Origin: Vibrio variabilis
GTDB lineage: Bacteria; Pseudomonadota; Gammaproteobacteria; Enterobacterales; Vibrionaceae
NCBI RefSeq assembly: GCF_003263785.1
Contig: NZ_JYJK01000152.1
Coordinates: 1-50,766 of the forward strand
Length of the DNA stretch: 50,766 nucleotides
Direction of reading: 5' to 3'
Of this stretch, positions 8,703 through 19,727 are shown piece after piece. Made by a program: the position numbers and the translations under genes. Position 1 is the stretch's first letter. The number at the start of each line of letters is the position of its first letter. The notes beneath the pieces were generated by a model, which was not told the DNA's origin, searched no databases, and saw only the letters and a program-made list of their open reading frames with translations.

Positions 8703-10051
8703 TAGGCCAACGCCTCCAATAATTTTTGATGAATACCACCAAAGCCGCCGTTACTCATCACCAAGATCTGGTCGCCAGGCTCTGCCTGCTCTGCAATTTT
8801 AGTCACCAGCGCATCAATGTCACTGTCTACGTGAGCGGGCTGGCTACATGCGTCGGCAATGTCTTGTACCGACCATTCAATATTGTCAGGTTGGAACAAG
8901 AACACTTGGTCAGCTTTAGTGAGCGATTGTGCAAGCGTCTCTTTGTGCACGCCACGTTTCATGGTCGCACTGCGCGGCTCCAATACCGCGAGAATACGTT
9001 TGTCGCCGACGTTGTTACGCAAACCATCTAAAGTCAGTTCAATTGCCGTTGGATGATGGGCAAAGTCATCGTAGACCGTCACCTGATTCACTTCACCTTT
9101 TAACTCAAGGCGTCGCTTAGTATTGATAAACTTACCCAGCGCCTCACAAGCTAAATCGGGCGTAACACCCACATGCCTTGCGCCAGCAATCGCCATCAGT
9201 GCGTTATCGACATTATGGTCACCCACTAGATCCCATTTCACCACGCCCACTTTCGCGCCATGCAAGAACACTTCAAAGTGCGAGCCGTCAGCAGTCAGTT
9301 TATTGGCGTTCCAATCTGCGCCAGCACCCGTATGTTCGACTTCACTCCAGCAGCCTCTGCTCAGAACATCTCCTAGGCTTTGTCGCCTTTCGGTGCCATG
9401 ATCCTTCCGTTCCCGGGAACCGTGCGCACGAGATGATGGAACTGTCTCTTAATCGCTTCGAGATCATCAAAAATATCCGCATGATCAAACTCAAGGTTAT
9501 TCATTATCAAAGTGCGAGGATGGTAATGAACAAACTTAGAGCGCTTATCGAAAAAGGCACTATCGTATTCATCCGCTTCGACCACAAAGAACATCGACTC
9601 ACCCAGTCTCGCCGATTGCCCAAAGTTGCCCAAGACGCCGCCCACCAAGAAACCCGGTGTATAGCCGCAGTCCTCTAAAATCCAGCTCAGCATGCTCGAA
9701 GTGGTGGTTTTTCCGTGCGTTCCAGACACTGCCAATACCCAACGATCATGCAAAAGGAACTCCTGCAGCCATTGAGGTCCTGAAGTGTATTTAAGGTTGT
9801 GATTAAGGACATATTCAACGCAAGGATTTCCGCGGCTCATTGCATTGCCAATCACCACGAGATCGGGCGCGGGGTTGAGCTGCGCAGGGTCAAAACCTTC
9901 GATGATCTCGATTCCTTCCGATTCCAATAAAGTGCTCATTGGTGGGTAGACGTTTTGCATCACTGCCGGTAACTCGATGCCCAAGTTGCTGGGCCAGTAC
10001 AGCAGCGCCACCCATAAAGGTACCGCAGATGCCAAGGATATGAATATGCAT
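8702..10051 (-). CDS. mpl: Murein tripeptide ligase Mpl, two frameshifts
   Basis: Mpl joins recycled L-Ala-gamma-D-Glu-meso-DAP to UDP-MurNAc. The true start is ATG 10051 (MHIHILGICGTFMGG). An extra base in the T-run 9953-9956 breaks the frame before NVYPPMSTLLESEGIEI. A second break at CCTAGG (9372-9377, one base missing) separates RIMAPKGDKA from LGDVLSRGCWSEVEH. The ATP site AVSGTHGKTTTSSM and later DDFAHHPTAIELTL and MSNGGFGGIHQKLL are intact. The repaired length, about 450 aa, is that of the family. Both breaks fit the pattern seen across the window. Confidence 0.9.
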
Positions 10052-10260
10052 AACTTGCTCTCTTAAATTCCGTTGCGTCTTAGTTTACGCCATTGTCGCT
10101 ATATATACCCAAAGCGTGTGTTAAAAGCGAGAAAGTTAGTGGTTAGACAGATAAATGTGACATTCATCATACAAATTGCCGCTCTGTACTCTTACTTCAT
10201 TACCATTAAAAAGTTCTGCCCCCTACAATATCCATGTGTGTTGATGAATACCCCCAACTC

Positions 10261-10276
10261 GCGCAATCGTTTGATT
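10261..10276. promoter_or_regulatory. Candidate PurR/LacI-family operator upstream of fbp
   Basis: GCGCAATCGTTTGATT matches 12 of 16 positions of the E. coli PurR box (ACGCAAACGTTTGCGT), keeping the central GCAA-CG-TTTG core except one base. It lies 58 nt before the fbp start. A weak promoter (TTACCA at 10200, TACAAT at 10224, 18-nt spacer) lies just upstream. Cra, another LacI-family regulator of gluconeogenesis, is the alternative binder. Confidence 0.35.
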
Positions 10277-10334
10277 TCGCGTTATTCCACACACATACCC
10301 CCAAGAAAATAAGTAAAAAAGTTAAGGATATAAC

Positions 10335-11345
10335 ATGTCTGATATGCGCACCCTTGGCGAATTCATTGTTGAGAAACAACATGATTTCCCCCACGCTAGC
10401 GGTGATCTCTCTTCTCTTTTGTCCTCGATTCGACTTGCTGCAAAAATTGTAAACCGAGAAATCAATAAAGCTGGTCTTGTTGATATCACAGGTGCTGTTG
10501 GTACAGACAATGTTCAAGGTGAAGCTCAGCAAAAGCTCGATGTCTATGCGAATGATAAGTTCAAAGCAGCGTTAGAAGCACGTGACCAAGTTTGTGGTGT
10601 CGCGAGTGAAGAAGAAGATGAGGCAGTCGCGTTCAATAAAGAGCTCAATAAGAACGCTAAATATGTGGTGTTGATGGATCCATTGGATGGATCGTCAAAC
10701 ATCGATGTGAACGTCTCAGTTGGTACTATCTTCTCTATTTACCGTCGTATCTCACCAGTAGGCACGCCTCCAACCCAAGAGGATTTCCTACAGCCTGGTA
10801 ATAAACAGGTGGCTGCAGGTTATGTGGTTTATGGCTCGTCTACCATGTTGGTATACACAACAGGTAAAGGCGTCAATGGCTTCACTTACGACCCATCGAT
10901 CGGCAGCTTCTGCCTTTCACACGAAAACATGATGATTCCTGAAGACGGAACTATCTACTCAATCAATGAAGGCAACTACATCCGTTTCCCTATGGGTGTG
11001 AAGAAGTACATCAAGTACTGCCAGGAAAACGTGCCGGAAGAGAAGCGTCCATACACCTCTCGCTACATCGGCTCACTGGTGTCTGACTTCCACCGTAACC
11101 TACTTAAAGGTGGCATCTACTTGTACCCAAGTACACAAAGTCACCCAAGCGGTAAACTGCGTTTACTTTATGAGTGCAACCCAATGGCATTCATCATGGA
11201 GCAAGCGGGCGGTGTCGCGTCAGATGGCACCCAGCGCATTATGGATATCAAACCAACAGAGCTTCACCAACGCGTGCCATTCTTTGTAGGTTCAAAGAAC
11301 ATGGTTGAAAAAGTCGAGTCCTTCCTCGAAGAGTACCAAGACTAA
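10335..11345 (+). CDS. fbp: Fructose-1,6-bisphosphatase class I
   Basis: A cytosolic gluconeogenic enzyme that hydrolyses fructose 1,6-bisphosphate to fructose 6-phosphate. At 336 aa it has the normal length. The metal-binding signature VLMDPLDGSSNIDVNVSVGT lies near residues 112-131, and the substrate region GKLRLLYECNPMAFIMEQAGG near 272-292. The start MSDMRTLGEFIVEKQ follows an AAGGAT element. It is divergent from mpl, as in E. coli, and ends before a strong terminator. Confidence 0.97.
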   Translation: MSDMRTLGEFIVEKQHDFPHASGDLSSLLSSIRLAAKIVNREINKAGLVDITGAVGTDNVQGEAQQKLDVYANDKFKAALEARDQVCGVASEEEDEAVAFNKELNKNAKYVVLMDPLDGSSNIDVNVSVGTIFSIYRRISPVGTPPTQEDFLQPGNKQVAAGYVVYGSSTMLVYTTGKGVNGFTYDPSIGSFCLSHENMMIPEDGTIYSINEGNYIRFPMGVKKYIKYCQENVPEEKRPYTSRYIGSLVSDFHRNLLKGGIYLYPSTQSHPSGKLRLLYECNPMAFIMEQAGGVASDGTQRIMDIKPTELHQRVPFFVGSKNMVEKVESFLEEYQD

Positions 11346-11353
11346 TAACTTCG

Positions 11354-11384
11354 AAGTGCCTCTCAATGAGGCACTTTTTGTTTT
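11354..11384 (+). terminator. Terminator after fbp
   Basis: A 9-bp stem AAGTGCCTC with GAGGCACTT, loop TCAAT, followed by TTTGTTTT. Confidence 0.9.
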
Positions 11385-11480
11385 AAAATTAACCAAGTAT
11401 ACTGACTGTAAACGATTCGTGTTTCAGCCCTCAGTTCCTTACGCCTAAAGGAATATCGAACAAAGAAAAGGAAAGTCAAA

Positions 11481-12011
11481 ATGAGCTTAAACAATGTGCC
11501 TGCGGGTAAGTCACTCCCAGATGACATCTATGTCGTCATTGAAATCCCTGCAAACGCTGATCCCATCAAGTACGAAGTCGATAAAGACTCTGGCGCCGTA
11601 TTTGTTGACCGCTTTATGTCAGCCCCAATGTTCTACCCTTGTAACTATGGCTATGTAAACCACACTCTATCACTGGATGGTGACCCGGTAGACGTTCTGG
11701 TTCCAACTCCGTACCCATTGATGCCAGGCTCAGTGATTCGCTGCCGCCCGGTTGGGGTACTAAAAATGACCGATGAGTCAGGTGAAGATGCCAAAGTGTT
11801 CGCAGTTCCACACAGCAAGCTGAGCAAAGAGTACGACCACATTCAAGATGTCGGCGATATTCCAGAACTTCTAAAAGCGCAAATCACGCAATTCTTTGAG
11901 CGTTATAAAGAACTAGAAGCAGGCAAGTGGGTAAAAGTCGATGGCTGGGCAGATGCACAAGCGGCACGTGATGAAATCCAATCATCGTATGAACGAGCTC
12001 AAGGCAAGTAG
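11481..12011 (+). CDS. ppa: Inorganic pyrophosphatase
   Basis: A family I soluble pyrophosphatase of 176 aa. It hydrolyses PPi and so drives biosynthetic reactions, including the PPi-releasing ATP sulfurylase step of the cys genes later in this window. The active-site block LDGDPVDVLV (near residue 65) and KYEVDKDSGAVFVDRFM are visible. The start follows an AAGGAAAG site. It lies between two terminators, so it is probably a single-gene transcript. Confidence 0.96.
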   Translation: MSLNNVPAGKSLPDDIYVVIEIPANADPIKYEVDKDSGAVFVDRFMSAPMFYPCNYGYVNHTLSLDGDPVDVLVPTPYPLMPGSVIRCRPVGVLKMTDESGEDAKVFAVPHSKLSKEYDHIQDVGDIPELLKAQITQFFERYKELEAGKWVKVDGWADAQAARDEIQSSYERAQGK

Positions 12012-12040
12012 CTTTTAGCCGACTGACCAATACAAACATC

Positions 12041-12080
12041 AAAAAGGGCTCACTAACTTGTTGTTGGTAAGCCCTTTTTA
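12041..12080 (+). terminator. Terminator after ppa
   Basis: AAAAAGGGCT pairs with AGCCCTTTTT, extended imperfectly through ACTAAC/GTTGGT. A/T tracts flank both sides, so it may also terminate the convergent lipoprotein transcript. Confidence 0.8.
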
Positions 12081-12111
12081 AATCAAGTTGGTTTTGGCAA
12101 GAGATAGGTCG

Positions 12112-12465
12112 TTAATAGCGACTTCGCGACGCTTTGCCGTTGTTGTACCAAATCCGAAACGTCGGTCGAATATCGTCACAAATCCCGCGATATAACTCGC
12201 CTTTTTTACCGAGTATTTTCGGGTCTTGCTGACAGTACTCCTGGCGGCCTTGCTCGTAGCCTGCTGAATACGCTTGATACAGTGCACTATCGACACTGAC
12301 TTGTGATGACTGCTTCAATTCATCATCACTCTGTTTCTCGTAGCCGACCAACGCTTGCTGCTCTCCAAACTGAAACCAATCTTGCTGCGAAGTACTGTTC
12401 GGTCCGCTGTTTTGAGCGCACGCCACCAGTGTCGCGGCAAACAATGAAAGCCAAATTATTTTCAT
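12112..12465 (-). CDS. Small lipoprotein, DUF2799-like (copy 1)
   Basis: A 117-aa product with a lipoprotein signal (MKIIWLSLFAATLVAC, lipobox VAC with Cys16). The mature part has the pattern W-x3-G-x4-A-x2-GY, then YSAGYEQGRQEYC near residues 67-79 and YRGICDD near the C-terminus, which resembles DUF2799 lipoproteins. Function is not known. It lies 47 nt downstream of a second gene of the same architecture, suggesting a tandem duplication, and downstream of the tamA-tamB operon. Confidence 0.65.
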   Translation of the reverse strand: MKIIWLSLFAATLVACAQNSGPNSTSQQDWFQFGEQQALVGYEKQSDDELKQSSQVSVDSALYQAYSAGYEQGRQEYCQQDPKILGKKGELYRGICDDIRPTFRIWYNNGKASRSRY

Positions 12466-12512
12466 TGCTCCTCCTCATTGCCTGTGTCCCGCTTACTACA
12501 GACATCGCTTAA

Positions 12513-12867
12513 TTACTTGCGATTACGAGCATTCTTACCCCGCCAATACTCTTCGTTATATCGACGGTCGACGTCGTTGCAAATACCATAATAAATTCTA
12601 TTATCATAGCCAAGGACAAACGGATCTTGCTTGCAGTACTCCGCCTTCCCTGTGGCATAGCCTGATTGATACTGAGCAAACTGTTCTGTGGACAACTCTG
12701 GGACTTTTTTTTACCAAATCAGATTGGCTTTCGATGATGTAACCCTTCACTGCCCATTGATAACCAAAATCTTGCCAACTTTGAGCACTTTCATCGGTAG
12801 GTGGCGTAAGTTGTACACAGCCCGATAACATCACCAATGCCGTAACAATTATTCCTTTTCTAAACAT
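12513..12867 (-). CDS. Small lipoprotein, DUF2799-like (copy 2), frameshifted
   Basis: The signal is MFRKGIIVTALVMLSGC (lipobox LSGC). The mature part repeats the layout of its neighbour: WQDFGYQWAVKGY, then YQSGYATGKAEYC, YYGICNDV and a basic C-terminus. An eight-base A-run on the minus strand (12705-12712) has one base too many. With seven, the frame reads DLVKKVPELSTEQFAQ and the product is about 118 aa. The matching motifs in both halves show the two frames belong to one gene. Confidence 0.65.
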
Positions 12868-12924
12868 AGATTCTCCTTGTCACTCCATTTGTACGTGCGA
12901 CAACCCTGTCGGCATCACTGTTTA

Positions 12925-15900
12925 TCAATCCACTTCAAATTGGTATAGGAAGGTGACAGAGCTATAAAGACCTGAAACGGCTTCCACATAGAAATCCTCG
13001 ATGATGCGGTAGCGCACCGTAAATTCACCTAGTGAGTTGAAAATACCTACGCCGTATTTGACCTGTAATCCAGGTAATACGTAGCCACTTACGGTGACTT
13101 GTGAGTCATTACCCGTACCCGCTGTATCGAGTTGAAGATCTTGTACACCAAATGCTTGGCCAATATCACCCACCACCTTACCGCTTCGCGCTAGGCTCAA
13201 GCCGATTAGGGTCGTGGTTAAGGCGTTGCCACCGGTTTCACCATCGATATCTTGTCCACGCAACAAGTAGGAGAGCGCGTTTGCCTGTGGCATGGTTGGG
13301 TCTGAGAAAATATCAATTTTAGGCTCTGTCGCAAGGCCAGAGACTTTCACACCCGCCTTAACATCATCAGCCGTCGTTTCAGGATTACGGATCGCTGTAA
13401 TGCTGACATAAGGCTGATCGACTGGACCTGTCATGAGGATCTTACCTTCTTCAATCAGCAAATCCTGACCAAACGAACTGTACGAGCCATCGACGATATT
13501 GATTTCCCCTTGAACAAACGGGCCACGGTCTTTCTGAGAAACATGCAACTTGCCCTGCAGTCCCCCTTTGAGACCAAATGCCGAGATGGTAAAGTCATCG
13601 CCAATGGAAATTGACACGTCCGTTTCGACATTAAATGGTACCTCTGCCTCTTCATTGACTGGGGTCATATCTGGATTCAGTAACACCTGGTCGCTAGAAA
13701 CCGCGACCGCACTTTGCGGTAGCTCCTCAACCAAAATACGCCCCCAAGGTAATCCGATAGAACCGGTGATTTTCGCTAATGTCGGGTTGGCCTCAATCGT
13801 CATATCTGGCACCACCTTCACTTTCACCATGGGTGGTACGTCGACATTAAGCTCATCGGCAAACACTCTCAACTTAGTTCGCCACGCTTTCAAGTCTTGC
13901 CAATTGCCATCACCTTCCAGCTTAAGCTCACCATCATTAGTTTTAATGTTTGCATCAAGCAGCGCGTCGTAACCATTGAAGGCAATATCGACCTTACCAG
14001 TCTCAACCTGAATCGGTGAAATATCACCTTGCAACGACAAATCAGCGACAGAGAACTGACCATAGAGCTCAGGATGCAACGCATCACCTTTGATCTTAAT
14101 ATCCGCCGCCAAATTCGCCTTCAGCTGGTTAAACTCACCCACCAGCGGCTGCAAGAAATCGAGGTTAAATGTTGAAAGATTCAGCTCACCATCAATCGTT
14201 TTTTGTTCGGCAAGCACGTTTGGCAGGATCACCTTACCTGAGAGATCACCATTGTCAGTGACATCAATCAGCCAACTCGCATCGAGCTTATCGTCAGCTA
14301 GGTTTGCTTTAACGCTTACCGACTCCCAACCCACCACCAATGGTGTTTCCAGATTTTGAGTCACGGTACCTTTTGGTAGTGCCACATCCAACTTCACTTG
14401 AGGGGATGTTTCAGGCGCCCATTTTGCCCAAGCAGTAATATTGGCACTGCCCTCTACCAGCATGTTTTCTGGGATATAAGCCTTAATTTGGTCAAAGTCG
14501 AAGTTCTTCACTGTGACCAAGGCTTCTCCAGACTGTCCCGCCTCGATGTCTTTTTCTAGACACAATCGAGAGTCGGCCTGTTTCCAGCAGTGTGCCGCTA
14601 CATTGGCCACTTGCTTATCAATATCGACTTTGATTGCCACAGGTTCAGTCAAATCGAGAGGACCTTGCTCAGTCTCAAGGTGCACCTCTGCCAGCTCGCC
14701 ATCCCAAACTAAATTTGGCTTATCCGAGAGTTTACCGCTGATCGCTAGATTTAAAGACGCTATCTTAGAAACCACATCCAGTGCTAGCGTGTGGGCGGCT
14801 TGAGTGCCGGAGAGTGTCAAACTGGCGGAATCGACCTCTTGTTCTTGATACTTAACACCGCGCGCATTGAGTCGTAGATCCGCTTGCGCGCTCTCGATTG
14901 GCAAAGGTTTAGCCGTACCGGATAGAGTTAACGCCTCAAGACTTGCTTCGTCCTTCCACTGAATCTTTTCAATACTCAGATCAGTGGCGATATCTGGCTC
15001 TTTCATTGCTCCCTTGAGGCTAAGCTTTCCGCGTAGAATGCCCGAGAGATCTGGGACAGATTTCGCGAGCTCAGGGAAATCGATATCGACACTCATATCC
15101 CAGTCTTTATCAAGCTTACCCCGAGCATTAAGCTGGTTAGGGCCATGGGCGACCGAAAGTCCCTGGGTATCGACCTTAAACTCTCCTTTACCGGCTTGAT
15201 CAGACGCATCAAGCTGACCTTTGATATTTATTGGGTAGTTTCTGAGCATGCCGACGATATCTAATGTCGGCACTGAGACTTGCCACCCCCGCATCAGTGA
15301 GAGAGCCAGATGTCACTATTTTACCGCTAATATCCCCCTCGGCTTCTGGCCACTGCAAACCCGGCTGAATATTAGTGAGGTTGATATCGCCTTGCCAGTT
15401 CACCGGCGCAGACCAGTTCGCCATCACTTGACCAGCAACATTGCCGCCCAATGTGTCAATGGATAGCTTACTCAAATCGATGTGCTCTAAGTCGCCAGTA
15501 CCCTGCAAATCCACATCAAGGTCAGGGATCTCTTTGCCAGAAGCAGATGCCAACAAATTGACCTCATAGCCTTCTAACGAACCTTTAGCCCCTAAGGTAT
15601 CAATAGATACTTGGTAGTCCGATTCACCGCTCAATGGCCAGTTCGCCTTAGCGCTCGTTATTGTTGCATCAAATGGAATCGTCGGTTCTAACGGTTGAAT
15701 TTGCCCCTTTAGTAGACCTGTTATTAGTCCGGAGAACTCACTATCAAGCTGAAGCGTTTGCACACTACCCGAGGCATTGAGCTTAAGCTTCTGCCCGGCA
15801 AAATCGGTTTGCTTAAGGTGCGCGCCCAAATCAAGGTCAAGTGGATAACCATCTTTTAGGGTCACCTTGCCTTGCAGATTGGCATCAACCAGAGGCATTT

Positions 15901-16690
15901 CCAGTTCTAGCGTAGACACACCCACATCGTGCTTACCTGCCTTACCGACGAGTTTGAGTCTATCGACAATCACGGGCTCTGGCTGATCGAGTTTAAAATC
16001 GAGGATCTCAATCCCGGTAATATTAACGAATAGGGGGATCAACACCTCAGGCAGCTCAATCGCCGTTGCGGGTTCGTTTGATGCCGCAGGCGCTTCTTCA
16101 AACGTTTGTGCGGTTTCCGTTGCGGGTGGCAACGCAACTAACGGAGAGGTTAACTTTGTCTTACCGACAGTTAAGTTAGAGCCCGTCATCGACAATGAAG
16201 TAGAAAAACTATCCCAACTCACCTTGGTGCCCAAAATATCCAATTGGATATCGTCAAAATTGACGTGACCAATCGCGACAGGAATTGGCAGTGTTATTTT
16301 AGTTAATGGCTCTGTCGGCTCTGGAGAAGGCTCACTGGGCGCGACCTCTGGCATGCTAAAATCAAGCCCTTGAATCGACAGTTCATTTACGCAGACTCTT
16401 GGATCTGACAAGCAATTGAGATCGACAGCCAGCGTCAATGATTGCGCAGTTAAGTCAACAAACAAGCTTTCATCTTTAAAGCTCACATCATTGATCGTGA
16501 ACCTGGGAAACAGTGCACCTTGTGTCTCGCCAGCCTCAAATTGCGGCAACGCTTTGTTTACCCCCCACAAAATGCTGTTAAGACCGGCATTGGTAAACAG
16601 AGCAAACGCCAGTGTTGCGAGGAGCAGTAAAATCAGAGTAATCAGGCCAATAGAACACCATTTGGTGACTTGCCAAACTTTCGACATCAT
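12925..16690 (-). CDS. tamB: TamB, translocation and assembly module, one frameshift
   Basis: A large envelope protein of about 1254 aa after repair. It is anchored by one N-terminal membrane helix (residues about 12-34, GLITLILLLLATLAFALF) and followed by a long repetitive beta-rich periplasmic domain of the bridge-like lipid-transfer type. The conserved C-terminus includes GKVVGDIGQAFGVQDLQLD and ends SSVTFLYQFEVD. With TamA it links the inner and outer membrane and aids outer-membrane protein or phospholipid transport. The frame breaks at the five-base C-run 15286-15290; one base fewer gives LTDAGWQVSVPTLDIVG. It overlaps tamA by 4 nt (ATGA). Confidence 0.93.
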
Positions 16691-18401
16691 AGTTCAGGCC
16701 CTAAGCTAAAGTGAATGCGCCATTCGGCTTGCGGTTTCGTATCCAATCCTTTTGCATAATCGAATTTAACGGGGCCGACTGGAGAGACCCAACGTATGCC
16801 AAAACCGGCACCACGCTTCCATTCGGGATCGTCATCAAAGGCATCACCAACATCAAAAAAGGTTGCCGCCCACCAGTTACCCGTTAAACGATATTGATAT
16901 TCAAGGCTGCTGGTCGCGAGATATTGGCCACCGGTTTTATTGCCCGCATCATCGACAGGGGAGATACTCTCATAATCGTAACCACGCACACTGTTGTCAC
17001 CACCGGCATAGAAACGCAATGATGGGGAAAGTTTAGAAGGGTCACTGGCAATGTTGGCGCCAATGTCAACTTTGAACAAGCCTCGGTGGTTCTCACCAAT
17101 ACTAGAAATCCAAGTTGAAGTTCCGCGAAGTCTAAACACCGAGGTTTCAGAGAGCGCTCGCTCATCACCCACTTCAAACATAATGGTTTGCTTGTTGCCA
17201 CTCATGGGTAAGACGCCACCGCGCGAGACTACGCGAGAATAGGAAAGCCCGGGCAACACAAACTGACCAAGCTCTCCCTGCGCATTAAATTCATAGTTCT
17301 CAATCAAATATCGTAAGTAAGCGGTTCGATGCCAGCCACTGTCCAACACCCAATGGCGCTCGAACGACAGGTTCGATTCCAAGGTCTTTTTGTCGCTTCG
17401 GTTGACGTTTTTCAGACCATACTGAATGACGTAGTAATCTTTGAGCACATCGTCGAGTGGGATCTTATAGCTCGCCGTTACCTGCTGCTCAGGGAGAGAT
17501 AAATCCAAACTGGTTTTGAAACTGTGACCATGTTCGTTGAGCCACGGCTTTTTCCAGCCAAATTTCACTTTTGCTCCCACGTCAGTGGAATAACCGAGAC
17601 CGGTTTCAAACTGATTTCGCACTTGAGGAGCCAATGACACTTTCATTGGTAGCTCACGCCCTTTGCCCACTTCCGACAGATCAGGCTCGACAAATACTGA
17701 TGAAAACCACTCAGTGTTGGATAAGTTTTGGTTATGCTCCCCCACCTTAGCAACTTGATACTCATCGCCAATTTTATAAGGCTGCAATGACTGCACCTTC
17801 TGAATGTCAATTTGACTGCCAGTTATGGTTGCCTTACCAAACTGATAACGAATACCACTGTCATAATGAAGCCTCACAATCGCTTCATTCCGCTCCGGGA
17901 TAACCTCGAGACGGCTCATAGTATACACACCATCAAAGTAGCCTTTTTGCAGCGCTAAATTACGAATGCCCGATTTCAAACTGTCATATTGATTGTGATT
18001 GAGTGTATCGCCCTCTTTGAGCGGCGAGATACGAATGAGGCGCATGAAATCCTCATCCTTTTCAGCTTCACCCGTCAGTTGAACATCCACCAGCTTGATG
18101 CGAGTTGGCGGTCCTGGGTTAACCTTGACCGTCAATTCATCGCCACGCTCATTCACAGAAAAATCGATCTTGGCGTTGTAATGCCCAGAGCATTGAGCGC
18201 TTCGTTGATTTCTTTGGTGAGTCGAGATTGGAATCGCAGCGACGTCGAGTATTCATTCACCGCGATCGCGGATACATAGGCATTGACGTTATCTTGAAGC
18301 GCGCCACTTAATCCTTGAACATCCAAAGACACGCTCTCATCAGCAAAAGCGAGTGCGGGCGATAAGGTCAAGAATAGCGGTGGTAAAAGTCTCTTTATCA
18401 T
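16687..18401 (-). CDS. tamA: TamA, Omp85-family outer membrane protein, one frameshift
   Basis: An outer-membrane barrel of about 571 aa with a signal peptide (MIKRLLPPLFLTLSPALAFA), POTRA domains, then a 16-strand Omp85 barrel. The barrel hallmarks are the GGDNSVRGYDY-type motif (FYAGGDNSVRGYDYESISP) and GAGFGIRWVSPVGPVKFDYA. The break is in a G-run (C-run at 18184-18186 on the plus strand). Adding one base gives ALGHYNAKIDFSVNERGDEL, continuous with the larger frame. It is first in the tamA-tamB operon. Confidence 0.93.
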
Positions 18402-18565
18402 GCTTTATTGTGAGGCTGTGATGCGTTTATTTTTGTTGTTACGTAGAATGATAACTCTGATTGATAGAGAAGTCTGTAGACAAGGGTGAAACAGATAAGT
18501 CATTGCACTCATTTTGTTTTCAGACGCTTTGCACTTGAAATTCTAGTCTAAAAAAGGAACTGACG

Positions 18566-19189
18566 ATGCGTAAACAAGAAATGATTTCCGCCGACCAAGC
18601 GCTCCCGGGTAGAGATAGCGCCATAGCGAATATGGAGCCGCACTTTATCAATCAATCTGACCTTTACGCACCGCTTAATGCACAGCAAGAGAGTATTGTT
18701 TTAGGGTTGGGCTGTTTTTGGGGTGCTGAGCGCTTGTTTTGGCAATTGCCGGGCGTGGTTTCGACCTCTGTAGGCTACTCTGGTGGCTTTACGCCAAACC
18801 CGACCTACGAAGAGGTCTGCAGCGGCTTAACCGGCCATGCCGAAGTGGTTCGTATCGTGTTTGATACCACGCAAACCTCTCTAGCCACCATCTTGCGCAC
18901 ATTTTGGGAAAAGCACGACCCGACTCAAGGAATGCGTCAAGGCAACGATATCGGCACTCAATATCGCTCAGCGATTTACACCGCGAATGATGATCAAGCT
19001 GAAATTGCAAAGCAAATGCAGCAACAATATCAACAAGCGCTCGGCGATGCTGGCATCACCACTGAAATAGCCCCTCTTGGTGAGTACTATTTTGCCGAGG
19101 TCTACCATCAACAATACTTGGCGAAAAACCCAAATGGCTACTGCGGCATTGGTGGCACAGGTGTGTGCTTCCCACCAGAGTTAAGCTAG
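18566..19189 (+). CDS. msrA: Peptide-methionine (S)-S-oxide reductase MsrA
   Basis: A 207-aa repair enzyme that reduces the S-form of methionine sulfoxide in proteins. The catalytic motif GCFWGAERLF places the active Cys at residue 50. Recycling cysteines are in the C-terminal GYCGIGGTGVCFPPE (Cys193 and Cys201). GYSGGFTPNPTYEEVCSG and GTQYRSAIY are also family blocks. It is divergent from tamA, the same arrangement as in E. coli. Confidence 0.96.
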   Translation: MRKQEMISADQALPGRDSAIANMEPHFINQSDLYAPLNAQQESIVLGLGCFWGAERLFWQLPGVVSTSVGYSGGFTPNPTYEEVCSGLTGHAEVVRIVFDTTQTSLATILRTFWEKHDPTQGMRQGNDIGTQYRSAIYTANDDQAEIAKQMQQQYQQALGDAGITTEIAPLGEYYFAEVYHQQYLAKNPNGYCGIGGTGVCFPPELS

Positions 19190-19200
19190 TATCAACAAAA

Positions 19201-19228
19201 ATGCCCTCGCATTAGCGAGGGCATTTCA
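19201..19228 (+). terminator. Terminator after msrA
   Basis: A 10-bp stem ATGCCCTCGC with GCGAGGGCAT around ATTA. Only TTT follows directly, with a longer T-run about 9 nt later. Confidence 0.65.
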
Positions 19229-19247
19229 CATAAATTTTTTGGCCTTT

Positions 19248-19448
19248 TTAGAGCGCCAGTGCGGCAATCTCTCCGTTTATCTCTCTAAATGCCACCAGCT
19301 TTTGCTTGTCTTCGACTTCAGGTAACAGCACCTTGCCGTTATCAAAACGAAACAAACCAATACCTGCAATAAAAAACTGCCCCTTAAACAGCGTCTTTAC
19401 GAACTTCGCAATCTGACGCGGACGATAAACCGTGAACTTACGCAGCAT
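19248..19448 (-). CDS. ytfK: YtfK-like (DUF1107) protein
   Basis: A 66-aa protein colinear with E. coli YtfK: RPRQIAKFVKTLFKGQFFI aligns with NPLQVAKYVKTLFRGRLYI, and FDNGKVLLPEVEDK with FDKGKILIPKVKDK. In E. coli YtfK binds SpoT and shifts it toward (p)ppGpp synthesis under stress. Whether this homologue does the same is inferred. The location beside msrA and tamAB is conserved with E. coli, which strengthens the assignment. Confidence 0.8.
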   Translation of the reverse strand: MLRKFTVYRPRQIAKFVKTLFKGQFFIAGIGLFRFDNGKVLLPEVEDKQKLVAFREINGEIAALAL

Positions 19449-19727
19449 AACCTAACCTCAATATCCGTTTGAGTACATCTAATCGTGACCACATTTCTGC
19501 GAGTCATTTCGCAATATAGTTTGCGTTCGATTGAAATTATACTCGAAATTCTTGAGGACACAAACAAAAGTTAACAACTTTGCAACAAACTATAAATTGC
19601 TGTTATGCTTGAAATGATTTTATTGAGAGACAGACAATTCTTGGTCAAATCATCATTATTTACATTGTGGCTGACCTTGAGTTCGCCTAAGGTAGCCGCC
19701 CACTACAAAGTAACGGAAACTATTACA

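Noticed and set aside
5099..10051. Real pseudogenisation of thiBP and mpl
   Set aside because: Every break is repaired by one or a few bases, reading is otherwise conserved, and the same pattern hits the essential secY.
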